Numbered from the stretch's first letter, positions 1-9,421 are shown. The stretch: DNA of 42,069 nt from JBFHES01 sp041584015 (GCA_041584015.1 JBFHES010000010.1:1-42069); one strand, 5' to 3'. Program-made: numbers and translations. The notes: generated from the sequence alone by a model not told the origin.

Positions 1-1247
1 ACTTGAATAATCGGCAACTCAAACTTACGCGCAAATTTAAAGTCACGACTATCGTGGCCAGGAACAGCCATAATAGCTCCGGTTCCATAACCCATTAAAA
101 CATAATCGCTAATGTATATTGGAATCTCATCCCCTGTCATTGGGTTGATGGCGTAACTACCCGTAAAGGCGCCGCTCACAGATTTTGCATCTGCCATGCG
201 TTCACGCTCCGAACGTTTTTGTGTTTGCTCAATGTAATGCTGAATACTTTCTTTTTGATCAGCTTTGGTAAGTAATGAAACCAACTCACTTTCGGGAGCA
301 AGTACCATAAATGTAACACCCCAGGTTGTATCAGGTCGGGTTGTAAAAACCTCCAAATCAATTTGCTGATCTTTCACCTTAAAAATCATCTCGGCACCTT
401 CAGATCTTCCAATCCAATTACGCTGCACTTCTTTTAAAGAATCGGTCCAATCTACTTTATCCAAACCATCAAGTAGGCGTTGTGCATAAGCTGAGATTCT
501 AAGTGACCATTGTTTCATTTCCTTCTGAACAACTGGATGTCCTCCTCGCTCGGAAACACCATTTACCACTTCATCGTTGGCCAAAACGGTTCCAAGTTCC
601 GGGCACCAATTCACCATCGTATCAGCTAAATAAGCTAGTCTATAGTTTAGTAACAATAGATGCTTAGCTTCATCTGTATTTGCATTCCACTCATTGGCAG
701 TAAATATTTCTTCCTGACTTGTTGCCGCATTTACATTAGCATTACCTTCTGCTTCAAACTTACCAATAAGTGTTTCAATTGGCTCGGCTTTATCCGTGTC
801 CTTATTGTACCAATGATTGAACATTTGCACAAAAGCTTGCTGTGTCCATTTATAATAATCAGGTTCGCAAGTTCGCACTTCACGATCCCAGTCGAACGAG
901 AAGCCGATCCTATCAAGTTGCTCTCTGTATCGGGCAATATTATTTTCTGTAGTTATTGCCGGGTGCTGCCCTGTTTGAATGGCGTATTGCTCCGCTGGCA
1001 AACCAAAGGCATCGTACCCCATTGGATGCAAAACATTAAATCCTTTGTGTGTTTTATACCGGCTATAAATATCCGAGGCAATATATCCTAGCGGATGACC
1101 AACATGCAGACCTGCACCTGACGGATAAGGAAACATATCTAACACATAATACTTAGGCTTTGTGGTATCAACTTCAACCTTGTATGTTTTATGTTCTCTC
1201 CAGTAGTCTTGCCACTTCTGTTCTATTTCTTTAAAATTATATTCCAT
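1..1247 (-). CDS. leuS: Leucine--tRNA ligase, N-terminal part (cut by left window edge)
   Basis: Cytoplasmic class Ia aminoacyl-tRNA synthetase that charges tRNA-Leu. The frame is open from an ATG at 1247 to the left edge, about 415 codons, so only the N-terminal half is present. Visible are the start MEYNFKEIEQKWQDYW, the nucleotide-binding region FPYPSGAGLHVGHPLGY with the HIGH signature as HVGH, and the beginning of the CP1 editing domain with the conserved threonine-rich segment TTRPDTTWG. The KMSKS loop and anticodon-binding domain would lie off the window. These motifs identify LeuRS. A promoter-like sequence lies 43 bases upstream of the start, overlapping the T-tract of the preceding gene's terminator, so leuS is probably its own transcription unit. 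Confidence 0.97.
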   Translation of the reverse strand, partial: MEYNFKEIEQKWQDYWREHKTYKVEVDTTKPKYYVLDMFPYPSGAGLHVGHPLGYIASDIYSRYKTHKGFNVLHPMGYDAFGLPAEQYAIQTGQHPAITTENNIARYREQLDRIGFSFDWDREVRTCEPDYYKWTQQAFVQMFNHWYNKDTDKAEPIETLIGKFEAEGNANVNAATSQEEIFTANEWNANTDEAKHLLLLNYRLAYLADTMVNWCPELGTVLANDEVVNGVSERGGHPVVQKEMKQWSLRISAYAQRLLDGLDKVDWTDSLKEVQRNWIGRSEGAEMIFKVKDQQIDLEVFTTRPDTTWGVTFMVLAPESELVSLLTKADQKESIQHYIEQTQKRSERERMADAKSVSGAFTGSYAINPMTGDEIPIYISDYVLMGYGTGAIMAVPGHDSRDFKFARKFELPIIQ

Positions 1248-1290
1248 GTGTTCGGTTTCAGATATAAAGCATCGTTTTTTTCAATCAGCG

Positions 1291-1322
1291 AAAATATAAA
1301 AACTTAAACTATTAAGCACAAA
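1291..1322 (-). promoter_or_regulatory. Bacteroidota-type promoter for leuS
   Basis: On the minus strand, TTTG (plus 1319-1322) is followed after 20 bases by TATATTTT (plus 1291-1298), matching TTTG-N19-21-TAnnTTTG except for the last base. It lies 43 bases upstream of the leuS ATG. The -33 element falls inside the T-tract of the upstream terminator. Confidence 0.5.
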
Positions 1323-1344
1323 AAAAGCCCCGACAACGGGGCTT
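1319..1344 (-). terminator. Intrinsic terminator of the lipoprotein gene
   Basis: The arms AAGCCCCG and CGGGGCTT (1325-1332 and 1337-1344) form a perfect 8-bp stem with loop ACAA. On the minus strand the stem is followed by a run of T residues (plus A run 1320-1326). It sits 23 bases past the stop of the lipoprotein gene at 1368. Confidence 0.85.
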
Positions 1345-1367
1345 CATATTATATTGATTTTTAGGTC

Positions 1368-2288
1368 CTATTCATCAACAGATTTACCATCGCTAATCCA
1401 CTGTAGGTGATACTCTAAATTTTCAAGTGTTGACACAGTAAATGTACCTTCACAATCAATTGGGTCACCATCAATGTTTATTGTTTCCCACTCATCTTCT
1501 ACTTCCTGGTAGAAAGCAGTTTCGCTGGCAACTGACATAAGTGTTAGCTCTTTGCTGGCTAATTTATCAATTTCGAAAACAATACTTTCGTTTGTAAACT
1601 GCACGTCATTTATCCAGTTAACAACAAATTTGCTATCAAGGTCAAATTTACCTAATATGTCAACAACAGGGAATGGGAAGCCATCAAACTGAATACCTTC
1701 TCTTGTTCCTAAACTATTATCAGTCCAATGCCACTCATCATCATAGGTAAAAGTACCCGAATAAGTTTTACCAGCTTGCTCATCAAAATCAGGATCCAAT
1801 GGTAATGGATAATCATCTTCATAAACATTATAAGTAATGTAAACTCTGTAAGTACCATTCTTTTTAATGGTAAGCTCATAGTTAAAGTTAATGTCGCGTT
1901 TAATGGTTAAAGCATCTTCGTATTCTTTACCAAACACCATTCCGTGCGTATCATTATAATAAATCTCTTCAACGTTAGTGGTATATTCCTGCTCGTAATG
2001 AGCCAATGCATCACTAAAATTATATGACTTAGTAAATGTTGTTAAATCTCTATACTCAATTGGGTTACCATCCACGTCTTCACATTTAGGGTCTAACCAA
2101 CGGAATTCTTCTTCGTACTGATATAACCAATCGTAGTAGCCACTCTCCAGTGTCCATACTGCAGAAATTCTACTGTTCCTACTTTTAAATGATAAGGCAG
2201 GATCGTTTGCACCTCTTTTACAACTGTTGAAAAAAGGAACTGCCATAAGAACTGTCAAGGCGATGATTAAAAATCTTTTTGATTTCAT
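1368..2288 (-). CDS. Exported lipoprotein, unknown function (306 aa)
   Basis: Residues 1-23 form a lipoprotein signal peptide: basic MKSKR, a hydrophobic core, then FFNSC with Cys23 as the probable lipidation site. The mature part starts KRGANDPALSFKSRNSRISAVW. This resembles the start (D-P-x-x-S-x-[RK]-[ST]-R, then a Trp-containing strand) of small Bacteroidota lipoproteins often annotated as lipocalin-like; that link is from memory of the family and is inference. The rest is rich in aromatic and acidic residues with alternating patterns that suggest beta-strands. Two further Cys (residues about 69 and 283) could form a disulfide. It is a single-gene unit with its own promoter (2350-2380) and a strong terminator. 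No enzyme motif is visible. Confidence 0.85.
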   Translation of the reverse strand: MKSKRFLIIALTVLMAVPFFNSCKRGANDPALSFKSRNSRISAVWTLESGYYDWLYQYEEEFRWLDPKCEDVDGNPIEYRDLTTFTKSYNFSDALAHYEQEYTTNVEEIYYNDTHGMVFGKEYEDALTIKRDINFNYELTIKKNGTYRVYITYNVYEDDYPLPLDPDFDEQAGKTYSGTFTYDDEWHWTDNSLGTREGIQFDGFPFPVVDILGKFDLDSKFVVNWINDVQFTNESIVFEIDKLASKELTLMSVASETAFYQEVEDEWETINIDGDPIDCEGTFTVSTLENLEYHLQWISDGKSVDE

Positions 2289-2349
2289 AGTCTTATTATA
2301 TTGATTCTTATTAATTCTTTTGATTTAAAGTCTAACATTACAATGTTTG

Positions 2350-2380
2350 CAAATTTAGAAAGAAATATTTGCCGTACAAT
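2350..2380 (-). promoter_or_regulatory. Promoter of the lipoprotein gene
   Basis: The minus strand shows TAAATTTG (plus 2350-2357), a perfect TAnnTTTG -7 element, with ATTG 19 bases upstream (plus 2377-2380) as a near-match -33 element. It lies 61 bases upstream of the ATG at 2288. The rest of the 336-base gap 2289-2624 shows no other clear element apart from the opposing promoter near 2600. Confidence 0.55.
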
Positions 2381-2599
2381 AGATAAAAGCTGCTTTAAAG
2401 CAAACAATGTAATCTAAATTTCCATTCCTAGACGTTGAAGTGCATTTATAAGTTGCGTTAATATTTAATCAATTTACAGAATCATCGCATTTGGCTTTGT
2501 TTAATTGCATGATTCAAGACTACAACAAACTCAAACTGAACAGCTGAAATATACAAGCGATTGTGATAATGAATGTGATAGAAAAATTGGAATTGATTT

Positions 2600-2607
2600 T
2601 ATCTTTG
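2600..2607 (+). promoter_or_regulatory. -7 promoter element of the proline dehydrogenase gene
   Basis: TATCTTTG is a perfect TAnnTTTG element, 17 bases upstream of the ATG at 2625. No TTTG is seen 19-21 bases upstream, so the -33 half is weak. Confidence 0.5.
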
Positions 2608-2624
2608 TACAAAATTAAATTGTC

Positions 2625-3794
2625 ATGATATCTTTCGAAAATACAGAGATTGCTTTTAAAAGTAAATCAAACACTGACTTATTCAGGGCTTATTTGCTGT
2701 TTAAGTTAATTTCAAAAAATGGTCTTGTGAAAATTACAAATGGCTTTCTTGGTTTGGCTTTAAAACTTCACCTGCCTATAAAGTTTCTGGTTAAGCCTAC
2801 TGTTTACTCGCACTTTGTGGGCGGCGAAAACATTAGCGATAGCATGAAGGCCGTACGTTTGCTAGAACAGTTTAATGTAAAAGGTATTTTGGATTATTCC
2901 GTTGAAGGAAAAGAATCCATTGATGATATTAACAATGCATTAGCCGAAACTTTAGATTCAATTAAAAATGCAGGACAAAACCCCAACGTGCCATTTGCGG
3001 TTTTTAAACCAACAGCCTTTACAACATCAACGGTACTTGAGAAAGTAAGTGCCGGAAGCCCCTTATCTGATGCAGAAAAACAAGAAGCTCAAAATTTCAG
3101 AGATCGCGTAAACACACTTTGCGAGGCAGCCCATAAGGCAAATGTGCCTATTCTTATTGATGCCGAAGATTCCTGGTATCAAAATTTTATTGATGATGTG
3201 GTTGAGAAAATGATGGAACAGTACAACAAGGAAAAAGCCATTGTTTTTAACACGCTACAAATGTACCGATGGGATCGTTTAGACTTTCTGAAGAAATCAT
3301 ACGAAAAATCTGTTGCCGGAAATTACTTTCTGGGAATTAAGTTTGTGCGTGGTGCCTATATGGAAAAGGAACGCGAAAGAGCGGAGCAAAAGAATTACAA
3401 ATCGCCAATACAGCCCGACAAAGAAAGTACAGATAATGATTACAATGCAGGCTTAAAGTTTTGCCTTGACCACCTAGATACTATCTCAGTATTCAATGGC
3501 TCGCATAACGAGTACAGCGCCCAATACATGGCCAGGCTGATGGATGAGAAGCAAATTGCCAAGGATGATCATCGCTGCTTTTTTGCACAGCTATATGGCA
3601 TGAGCGATCATATTAGTTTCAATCTGGCTGATGCCGGATATAATGTGGCTAAGTATGTTCCGTACGGTCCGGTTAAACATGTTATGCCTTACCTGTTCAG
3701 AAGAGCTGAAGAAAACACCTCGGTTGCCGGACAAACCGGACGCGAGCTAAGCTTACTTATAAAAGAACGCAAAAGAAGAAAGGCACAAAAGTAG
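2625..3794 (+). CDS. Proline dehydrogenase, monofunctional
   Basis: FAD-dependent oxidation of L-proline to pyrroline-5-carboxylate, the first step of proline catabolism, probably at the inner face of the membrane with quinone as acceptor. The 389-aa protein carries the ProDH barrel signatures: DAEDSWYQ (179-186), QMYRWDRLDFL (212-222), KFVRGAYMEKER (239-250), AQLYGMSDH (321-329) and a C-terminal YLFRRAEENTSV (356-367), whose arginine pair corresponds to the substrate-carboxylate ligands of PutA-type enzymes. There is no P5C-dehydrogenase domain, so the second step must be encoded elsewhere. The length fits the stand-alone Bacteroidota form. The start ATG at 2625 is preceded by a perfect -7 element. 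The permease downstream has its own promoter-like sequence, so the gene is probably monocistronic. Confidence 0.93.
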   Translation: MISFENTEIAFKSKSNTDLFRAYLLFKLISKNGLVKITNGFLGLALKLHLPIKFLVKPTVYSHFVGGENISDSMKAVRLLEQFNVKGILDYSVEGKESIDDINNALAETLDSIKNAGQNPNVPFAVFKPTAFTTSTVLEKVSAGSPLSDAEKQEAQNFRDRVNTLCEAAHKANVPILIDAEDSWYQNFIDDVVEKMMEQYNKEKAIVFNTLQMYRWDRLDFLKKSYEKSVAGNYFLGIKFVRGAYMEKERERAEQKNYKSPIQPDKESTDNDYNAGLKFCLDHLDTISVFNGSHNEYSAQYMARLMDEKQIAKDDHRCFFAQLYGMSDHISFNLADAGYNVAKYVPYGPVKHVMPYLFRRAEENTSVAGQTGRELSLLIKERKRRKAQK

Positions 3795-3884
3795 CTGGAA
3801 AGTTCGGCTACTGAACGGAAACGCACACTGGCTGGAAATCAGGCGGACACTTTTTAAAAATTAGAAAAGTCGCTTTCAATTTTA

Positions 3885-3892
3885 TACCTTTG
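3885..3892 (+). promoter_or_regulatory. -7 promoter element of the permease gene
   Basis: TACCTTTG, a perfect TAnnTTTG, lies 66 bases upstream of the ATG at 3959 and 90 bases after the proline dehydrogenase stop. The -33 half is not obvious. Confidence 0.4.
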
Positions 3893-3958
3893 GTTTTAAT
3901 CAACTTACCTATATTGGTCTGGTAATTGAAAATCAAAGGCTCTTAAAATTGATGGTGT

Positions 3959-6382
3959 ATGCTTATAACTAATTACCTGAAGAGTACTTTTCGAAGTTTC
4001 TCTAAAAACAAGTTTTATACATTCATAAATATTCTCGGTTTATCAATTGGGTTTATCTGTGCCATTTTCATTTACTTTTTTATTAAGGATGAAGTTAGTT
4101 ATGATAAATACCACAGCAGGTACGAACGCATCTACCGCCTAGAGTCAGATTTTACTATTGCTGATAAAAACGACAAATTTGCCGCCACAGCTGTTCCTTT
4201 GGCACCAACGCTAAAAGTTGAGTATCCCGAAATAGAACAATCTGTGCGCTTCTCGCAGATTGGCAACTCATTGGTAAAATATCAGGACAAGCAATTTTAC
4301 GAAGAGAACATCTATTACACCGACTCGTCCATTTTTGATGTTTTTACAGTGCCGCTGCTTTTTGGTTCACCCGAAGAGGCATTAACCGATCCGAACTGCG
4401 TTATAATTAGCAGACGCACCGCCTTAAAATATTTCAACCGCGAGAACCCTTTAAACGAGGTTATTACCATTGGTAATCAGGGTGACTTCAAAATTACCGG
4501 AGTTTTTAGGGATTTACCCAGCAACACACACCTAAAGTATGATGCTTTAATTTCCGGGCAAACACTCGTTTCGCGCTTTGGCGAAGAAAACATTAACTCA
4601 ACTGCATCCGGTGCCTTTTGGAACATTAGCGTTTTTAGCTATGTACTGCTGGCCGAGAATGCATCCATTGATAAGGTGATAGCAAAATTCCCTGAATTTT
4701 ATGAGAAGTACATGGCCGAGCTGGGTAATCAAATACGCGGTTCGTTTAACCTTATGGCAACTCCACTGGCCGATCAACATTTTTACAGCAATGTACAATA
4801 CGACTTACCAACCGGAGAAATTGCCTACATCTATATCTTTGGAGCCATAGCAATTTTCATCCTGTTAATTGCTTGCATTAATTACATGAATATGGCAACG
4901 GCGCGCAGCGAAAAACGTGCCCGAGAAGTTGGTATCCGAAAAGTAGTTGGTGCTTACAAACAACAACTCATCCGACAGTTTTTAAGCGAATCGGTAATAT
5001 TGGCTTTCATCGCATTGGCAGTTGCGGTAATTGGGGTATATGCTTTTAGAGGAATATTTGTAGATATCTCCGGAAAAGAAATGAACATTAACCTGCTGGA
5101 GCACGCCATTATTTTACCAGTATTATTGTTCGTTACTTTTGTTGTAGGTCTCTTATCTGGTACATATCCTGCCTTCTTTCTTTCATCATTTAGCCCGATT
5201 AAGGTTATCAGAGGAAAAGTAAATATCAATGGCAAAGGCGGATCGTTGCGTAAAGGCCTTGTGGTTTTGCAGTTTGTAATTTCCATTTTCATGATCATCG
5301 GCACCATTATCGTCTTTAATCAAGTAGACTATTTAAACTCTAAAGATCTGGGCTACGATAAGGAGGACATGGTGGTGTTGCAGATTCAGGACACTGCCTT
5401 TATTCGCAATCTGAATGTATTTAAAGAAGAACTGCTGCAAAATCCAAATATTCTATCGGCAACAACATCGGTAAGTGTTCCAGGAAATAACATGCCTATT
5501 ACTGTTATGCGTGTTGAGCGTGAAGAGGAAATGGTAGAACACACCCTTAACTGGATACTGGTTGATTATGATTTTATTGACACCTATCAACTTAATTTAA
5601 TTGACGGGCGCCAGTTCAACAAGGAAATGGCAACCGATCTAACTGAGGCATTTATCATTAATGAGGCCGCAGCCAAAAGCTTACATTGGACCGATGCCCC
5701 GCTGGGTAAAAAACTACAATGGCAAATAAACCTCGACGGAACCGCAGGTATGAACGGTAAAGTTATTGGTGTGATTGAAGATTTTCATATGGGATCGCTA
5801 CATAATCCGGTTGAGCCGGTAATCTTAATACTTCGTGACGATCCAAGCCGCTTTATGAGTTTAAAAATCGCTAAGGATAATCAAGCTGCCTCCATCGACT
5901 TTATTAAAGAGAAATGGCTGGAGTTTGATCATCAAAACCCATTTGACTATTACATGCTTGATGAACAGCTAGAACAGCTGTACGAAGGAGAACAGAAGAT
6001 TGGCCTTATTTTTACCATCTTCTCGGGCATATGTGTTTTTATTGCCTTGCTTGGCTTATTCGGATTATCATCCTTCATTGCCAGTCAGCGAAAGAAAGAA
6101 ATTGGCATACGAAAAGTATTGGGCGCATCAACCGAAAGTATTCTTTCAAAATTCTATATGGAATTCAGCATCCTCATTGGTATCTCATTCATCATATCAA
6201 TACCACTGGCCTATTACGCATCCTTAGAGTGGCTGTCTAATTTTGCTTATCATTTTCCATTGGGAATGGGGCCTTTCATTCTAGCCGGAATTATTTCAAT
6301 AGCTCTATCGCTTATTACTATTAGCTTACACATAGTTAGAGCTGCCAGATCAAATCCGGTTAACTCAATAAAATATGAGTAA
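3959..6382 (+). CDS. FtsX/MacB-type ABC transporter permease (807 aa)
   Basis: Large inner-membrane permease of the MacB/FtsX superfamily with two permease modules, as is typical of Bacteroidota. A first transmembrane segment (about 20-43) follows the amphipathic N-terminus. A periplasmic MacB-PCD-like domain (about 44-285) comes next, then a three-helix FtsX block starting near 286 with the conserved coupling sequence REVGIRKVVGA. A second segment near 425-450 (GLVVLQFVISIFMIIG) begins the second periplasmic domain. A C-terminal FtsX block follows with KKEIGIRKVLGAS and a final helix before NPVNSIKYE. No ATPase gene lies beside it, so it must pair with a LolD/MacB-like ATPase encoded elsewhere. 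The substrate cannot be told; these permeases export lipoproteins, peptides or macrolides, or act as mechanotransmitters. Confidence 0.9.
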   Translation: MLITNYLKSTFRSFSKNKFYTFINILGLSIGFICAIFIYFFIKDEVSYDKYHSRYERIYRLESDFTIADKNDKFAATAVPLAPTLKVEYPEIEQSVRFSQIGNSLVKYQDKQFYEENIYYTDSSIFDVFTVPLLFGSPEEALTDPNCVIISRRTALKYFNRENPLNEVITIGNQGDFKITGVFRDLPSNTHLKYDALISGQTLVSRFGEENINSTASGAFWNISVFSYVLLAENASIDKVIAKFPEFYEKYMAELGNQIRGSFNLMATPLADQHFYSNVQYDLPTGEIAYIYIFGAIAIFILLIACINYMNMATARSEKRAREVGIRKVVGAYKQQLIRQFLSESVILAFIALAVAVIGVYAFRGIFVDISGKEMNINLLEHAIILPVLLFVTFVVGLLSGTYPAFFLSSFSPIKVIRGKVNINGKGGSLRKGLVVLQFVISIFMIIGTIIVFNQVDYLNSKDLGYDKEDMVVLQIQDTAFIRNLNVFKEELLQNPNILSATTSVSVPGNNMPITVMRVEREEEMVEHTLNWILVDYDFIDTYQLNLIDGRQFNKEMATDLTEAFIINEAAAKSLHWTDAPLGKKLQWQINLDGTAGMNGKVIGVIEDFHMGSLHNPVEPVILILRDDPSRFMSLKIAKDNQAASIDFIKEKWLEFDHQNPFDYYMLDEQLEQLYEGEQKIGLIFTIFSGICVFIALLGLFGLSSFIASQRKKEIGIRKVLGASTESILSKFYMEFSILIGISFIISIPLAYYASLEWLSNFAYHFPLGMGPFILAGIISIALSLITISLHIVRAARSNPVNSIKYE

Positions 6383-6435
6383 TTGTTAAAGAATCATTAA
6401 TGAACATATTTCATTTATTACACTTTATAAAATAC

Positions 6436-6443
6436 TATTTTTG
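6436..6443 (+). promoter_or_regulatory. -7 promoter element of the S46 peptidase gene
   Basis: TATTTTTG fits TAnnTTTG. It lies about 100 bases upstream of the preferred ATG at 6547, giving a relatively long leader. Confidence 0.4.
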
Positions 6444-6546
6444 CACACGAACATACATTTATATAATCAATAAAATGATGAGGCATTCATAAATCAAAGT
6501 ACAACAGCAATGAATGTCGCGTACACACTTTAAATTAATTTTACTT

Positions 6547-8709
6547 ATGAAAACAAGGATTTTAGCATTAACACTCGTTTTTGCGTTAGGATTCGGATTC
6601 ACTGCAAGAAGTGATGAAGGGATGTGGCTTCCGTTCTTATTAGGGAAGAAATATGCAGAGATGCAGAAACTTGGGTTAAAATTAACCGCAGAGCAATTAT
6701 ACGATATTAATAATGCTAGCTTAAAGGATGCAATTGTACAGCTTGACGGTGGTGGATGTACCGGAGAGATGATTTCTGCAGAAGGTCTGTTGCTAACAAA
6801 CCACCACTGTGGTTATGGCGAAATTCAGGCGCACAGTACAACGGACCACAACTATCTGGAAGACGGTTTCTGGGCACGTAAGAAAAGCGAAGAACTAGTG
6901 AACCCAGGAAAAACGGCTTCATTTTTAGTTCGTATTGAAGATGTAACTGAAAAAATATTAGCCGAAGTTAACGACGAAATGTCTGAGCAAGAAAGACGTG
7001 GTGCCATTCGCGGTGCTAGTCAGAAAATTGTTAAAGAAGCTACTGCCGACACTAAATACAATGCAAATGTAAAAAGCATGTTTAGCGGTAACGAATACTA
7101 TTTATTCGTTTACGAAACATTTAAAGATGTTCGTTTAGTTGGTGCTCCTCCATCATCAATTGGTAAATTTGGTGGCGACACCGACAACTGGATGTGGCCT
7201 CGTCATACAGGTGACTTTACAATGTTTAGAGTATACTGTGCTCCTGACGGATCGCCTGCTGAATACTCAAAAGACAATGTACCTTACAAGCCTAAGCATC
7301 ATTTACCAATTTCAATTAAAGGTGTTGAGCAAGACGATTATGCAATGATTTGGGGATACCCTGGAACAACAGATCGTTATTTAAGCTCATATGGTGTTAA
7401 GCAAAAAATGGATGAATTAAATCCTGTAACTGTTAAGCTTCGCGATGCCAAAATGAAGGTAATGAAAGCTGAGATGGACAAGGATGAAGCTGTGAAGATT
7501 CAGTATGCAAGCAAAATTGCTTATTTGGGTAACTTCTGGAAGAAAGATCGTGAAGAATCAAAAGCCTTAAGAGCGAATAAAGTTGTTGAACAAAAGAAAG
7601 CTTTAGAAGACAAGTTTGATGCATGGGTAAAAGCGGATCCTAAAAGAGTAGAGAAATATGGTGAGGTTACAAAAACCTTTGCTGAAGTATACAAGCAAAA
7701 GTCTGAAAGTAGTTCAGCGAAATTATACTTCTTTCTTGTTGAAACAGGATTCTCTCAAGGTGCTGAGATTCTAAATCTGGCTTATCAGCATCAAATGGTG
7801 CTTGGAATGCTACAGCAGGAAAAAGATGCATCAGAAGTAATTGCTGAAATGAAAGCAGGTAACGAAGCACATTGGAAAGATTACAATGCTGTAATCGACC
7901 AAAACATTGTTGCCACAATGCTTGAAGCTTATTACACTGACATGCCAAAAGATCTGCATCCTGAAATTTTCAAGGTAGTTGAGAAAAAATTCAAAGGTGA
8001 CTTTAATAAGTATGCTGCTAATATGTTTAAGAAGTCGGTTTTCTCATCAGAAGAAAAATTGAATGCTTTTTATGCTAAGCCAAAAGCTAAAGTATTAGCG
8101 AAAGATCCTGCTTTTGTTGCTATCAACAGCATGATTGAAGTTTACAGAACCAGCATGGGTACGCAAGGTCAGTATGAAGAAAAACTTTCAAAAGCCAAGC
8201 GTTTATTCATTGCAGGTTTACGCGAAATGGATAAAGACAACTTCTACTATCCAAACGCTAACTCAACAATGCGTATTACTTACGGTGTAGTAAACGGATA
8301 CAATCCGCGCGATGCTGTACAGTACGACCTTATGACCTACCTTGAAGGTGTTATGGAAAAGGAAGATCCAACAAACGAAGAATTTATTGTTGCTCCTAAA
8401 TTAAAGGAACTATACGAAAAGAAAGACTTTGGTCCGTATGGCATGAACGGAAAAATGCCAGTTTGTTTCTTAACAAACCACGATATTACCGGTGGTAATT
8501 CAGGAAGCCCTGTTATTAATGCAAACGGTGAATTAATCGGAACTGCATTTGACGGAAACTCAGAAGCTATGAGTAGTGATATTCAGTTTGACCCGGAATT
8601 GCAAAGAACAATTGTTTGCGATATAAGATACGTATTATTCGTAATGGATAAGTATGCTGGCGCTCAAAACCTAATTGATGAATTAGATATTGTTGGACCG
8701 GCTAAATAA
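6547..8709 (+). CDS. S46 family dipeptidyl-peptidase, DPP7-like
   Basis: Exported serine exopeptidase that releases dipeptides from peptide N-termini, used for amino-acid acquisition. From the ATG at 6547 it has 720 residues, close to the usual S46 length, and begins with a signal peptide (MKTRILALTLVFALGFGF). An in-frame ATG at 6514 would add 11 residues before the signal and is less likely. Visible are the catalytic His87 in TNHHCGY, the Asp-containing segment GGDTDNWMWPRHTGDF (209-224) and catalytic Ser652 in GGNSGSPV. Eighteen residues after the serine is Gly670, in AFDGN. In this family Gly at that place marks DPP7 (broad, hydrophobic P1), whereas Arg or Ser marks DPP11 (acidic P1); Phe668 two residues earlier is also conserved. 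The subtype call rests on this ungapped alignment. Confidence 0.93.
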   Translation: MKTRILALTLVFALGFGFTARSDEGMWLPFLLGKKYAEMQKLGLKLTAEQLYDINNASLKDAIVQLDGGGCTGEMISAEGLLLTNHHCGYGEIQAHSTTDHNYLEDGFWARKKSEELVNPGKTASFLVRIEDVTEKILAEVNDEMSEQERRGAIRGASQKIVKEATADTKYNANVKSMFSGNEYYLFVYETFKDVRLVGAPPSSIGKFGGDTDNWMWPRHTGDFTMFRVYCAPDGSPAEYSKDNVPYKPKHHLPISIKGVEQDDYAMIWGYPGTTDRYLSSYGVKQKMDELNPVTVKLRDAKMKVMKAEMDKDEAVKIQYASKIAYLGNFWKKDREESKALRANKVVEQKKALEDKFDAWVKADPKRVEKYGEVTKTFAEVYKQKSESSSAKLYFFLVETGFSQGAEILNLAYQHQMVLGMLQQEKDASEVIAEMKAGNEAHWKDYNAVIDQNIVATMLEAYYTDMPKDLHPEIFKVVEKKFKGDFNKYAANMFKKSVFSSEEKLNAFYAKPKAKVLAKDPAFVAINSMIEVYRTSMGTQGQYEEKLSKAKRLFIAGLREMDKDNFYYPNANSTMRITYGVVNGYNPRDAVQYDLMTYLEGVMEKEDPTNEEFIVAPKLKELYEKKDFGPYGMNGKMPVCFLTNHDITGGNSGSPVINANGELIGTAFDGNSEAMSSDIQFDPELQRTIVCDIRYVLFVMDKYAGAQNLIDELDIVGPAK

Positions 8710-8733
8710 GCACAAAACATTAGACTATATAGA

Positions 8734-8763
8734 AGAGGTTGCCCAAAAGGCAGCCTCTTTTTT
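8734..8763 (+). terminator. Intrinsic terminator after the S46 peptidase gene
   Basis: The stem AGAGGTTGCC / GGCAGCCTCT (8734-8743 and 8749-8758) has one G-U pair and loop CAAAA, followed by a T run to 8763. It is 24 bases after the stop codon. Confidence 0.85.
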
Positions 8764-8929
8764 CGTGCTTCTAAATTCATTTGCAAGAATTGGCATTCAT
8801 CAATGAAAAGAGTGAGTTGAGCCTAGGAAAACACTCGCTAATCAATTAGAATACTTTCCTATGAACTAAGAGGTAACCTCCTGCATTTTGTTACCGTATC
8901 CTTTATTGTGTCCAACAAACCTAACAATA

Positions 8930-9211
8930 ATGAAAAATAAATTTTACAATAAAAGCTTTAACTGCTCCCTGGAGTTTCTCGACAAAAAACACTTGTTGTT
9001 TAGTCATGCGGGTACTCACATTCATCTACAATTAAATGGATACATGGGAACCGATATTGTATCTATTGAGCAACTCGATCACACAGATGATTTTATCATT
9101 GAAGGAATTCTTATTCCGGATAGCAACGCCATTTCGTTTACCGGCCTTTTAAACAATCACGGTATGGTTGATATCGATTTCGACAAGGTTAATCATCAAC
9201 CTGCTTCCTAA
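8930..9211 (+). CDS. Small protein of unknown function (93 aa)
   Basis: The ATG at 8930 (MKNKFYNKSFNCSLEFLD) is preferred over an in-frame ATG at 8888, because the 14 extra residues look non-coding and the Met-Lys-Asn start is typical here. No signal peptide or membrane segment is present. The sequence is compact and alternating (HLLFSHAG, IHLQLNGY, FIIEGILIP), which suggests a small beta-rich domain. No family is recognised. It stands alone between the terminator at 8763 and the DUF2723 promoter region. The 166-base stretch before it carries only a short GGTAAC...GTTACC inverted repeat, and the 243-base stretch after it shows no feature apart from the next promoter. Confidence 0.6.
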   Translation: MKNKFYNKSFNCSLEFLDKKHLLFSHAGTHIHLQLNGYMGTDIVSIEQLDHTDDFIIEGILIPDSNAISFTGLLNNHGMVDIDFDKVNHQPAS

Positions 9212-9421
9212 TTGTACGAAAATACAGCTGCTGCTCAGTTCATTATTGCTTGTTGCCGACACAACAATTCCTTAGGTATTTTATAGTTAAAGACTCACCA
9301 CACAATTAGCTTCAGGCTAATCCATATTTTTTTCAACGCTTACTTGAACCTCTTGCGCTTCTGAGTGTATTTAACACTCGAATAATCTATTTTTTTACTA
9401 ATCTAAAAGTAGTAAATTCGC

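Noticed and set aside
660..1091. Long open frame on the plus strand
   Set aside because: It lies entirely opposite leuS, and its translation has no family pattern; the minus-strand reading contains the LeuRS motifs.
6514..6546. Upstream start of the S46 peptidase
   Set aside because: It would put 11 polar residues before the signal peptide; the Met at 6547 begins a standard signal sequence.
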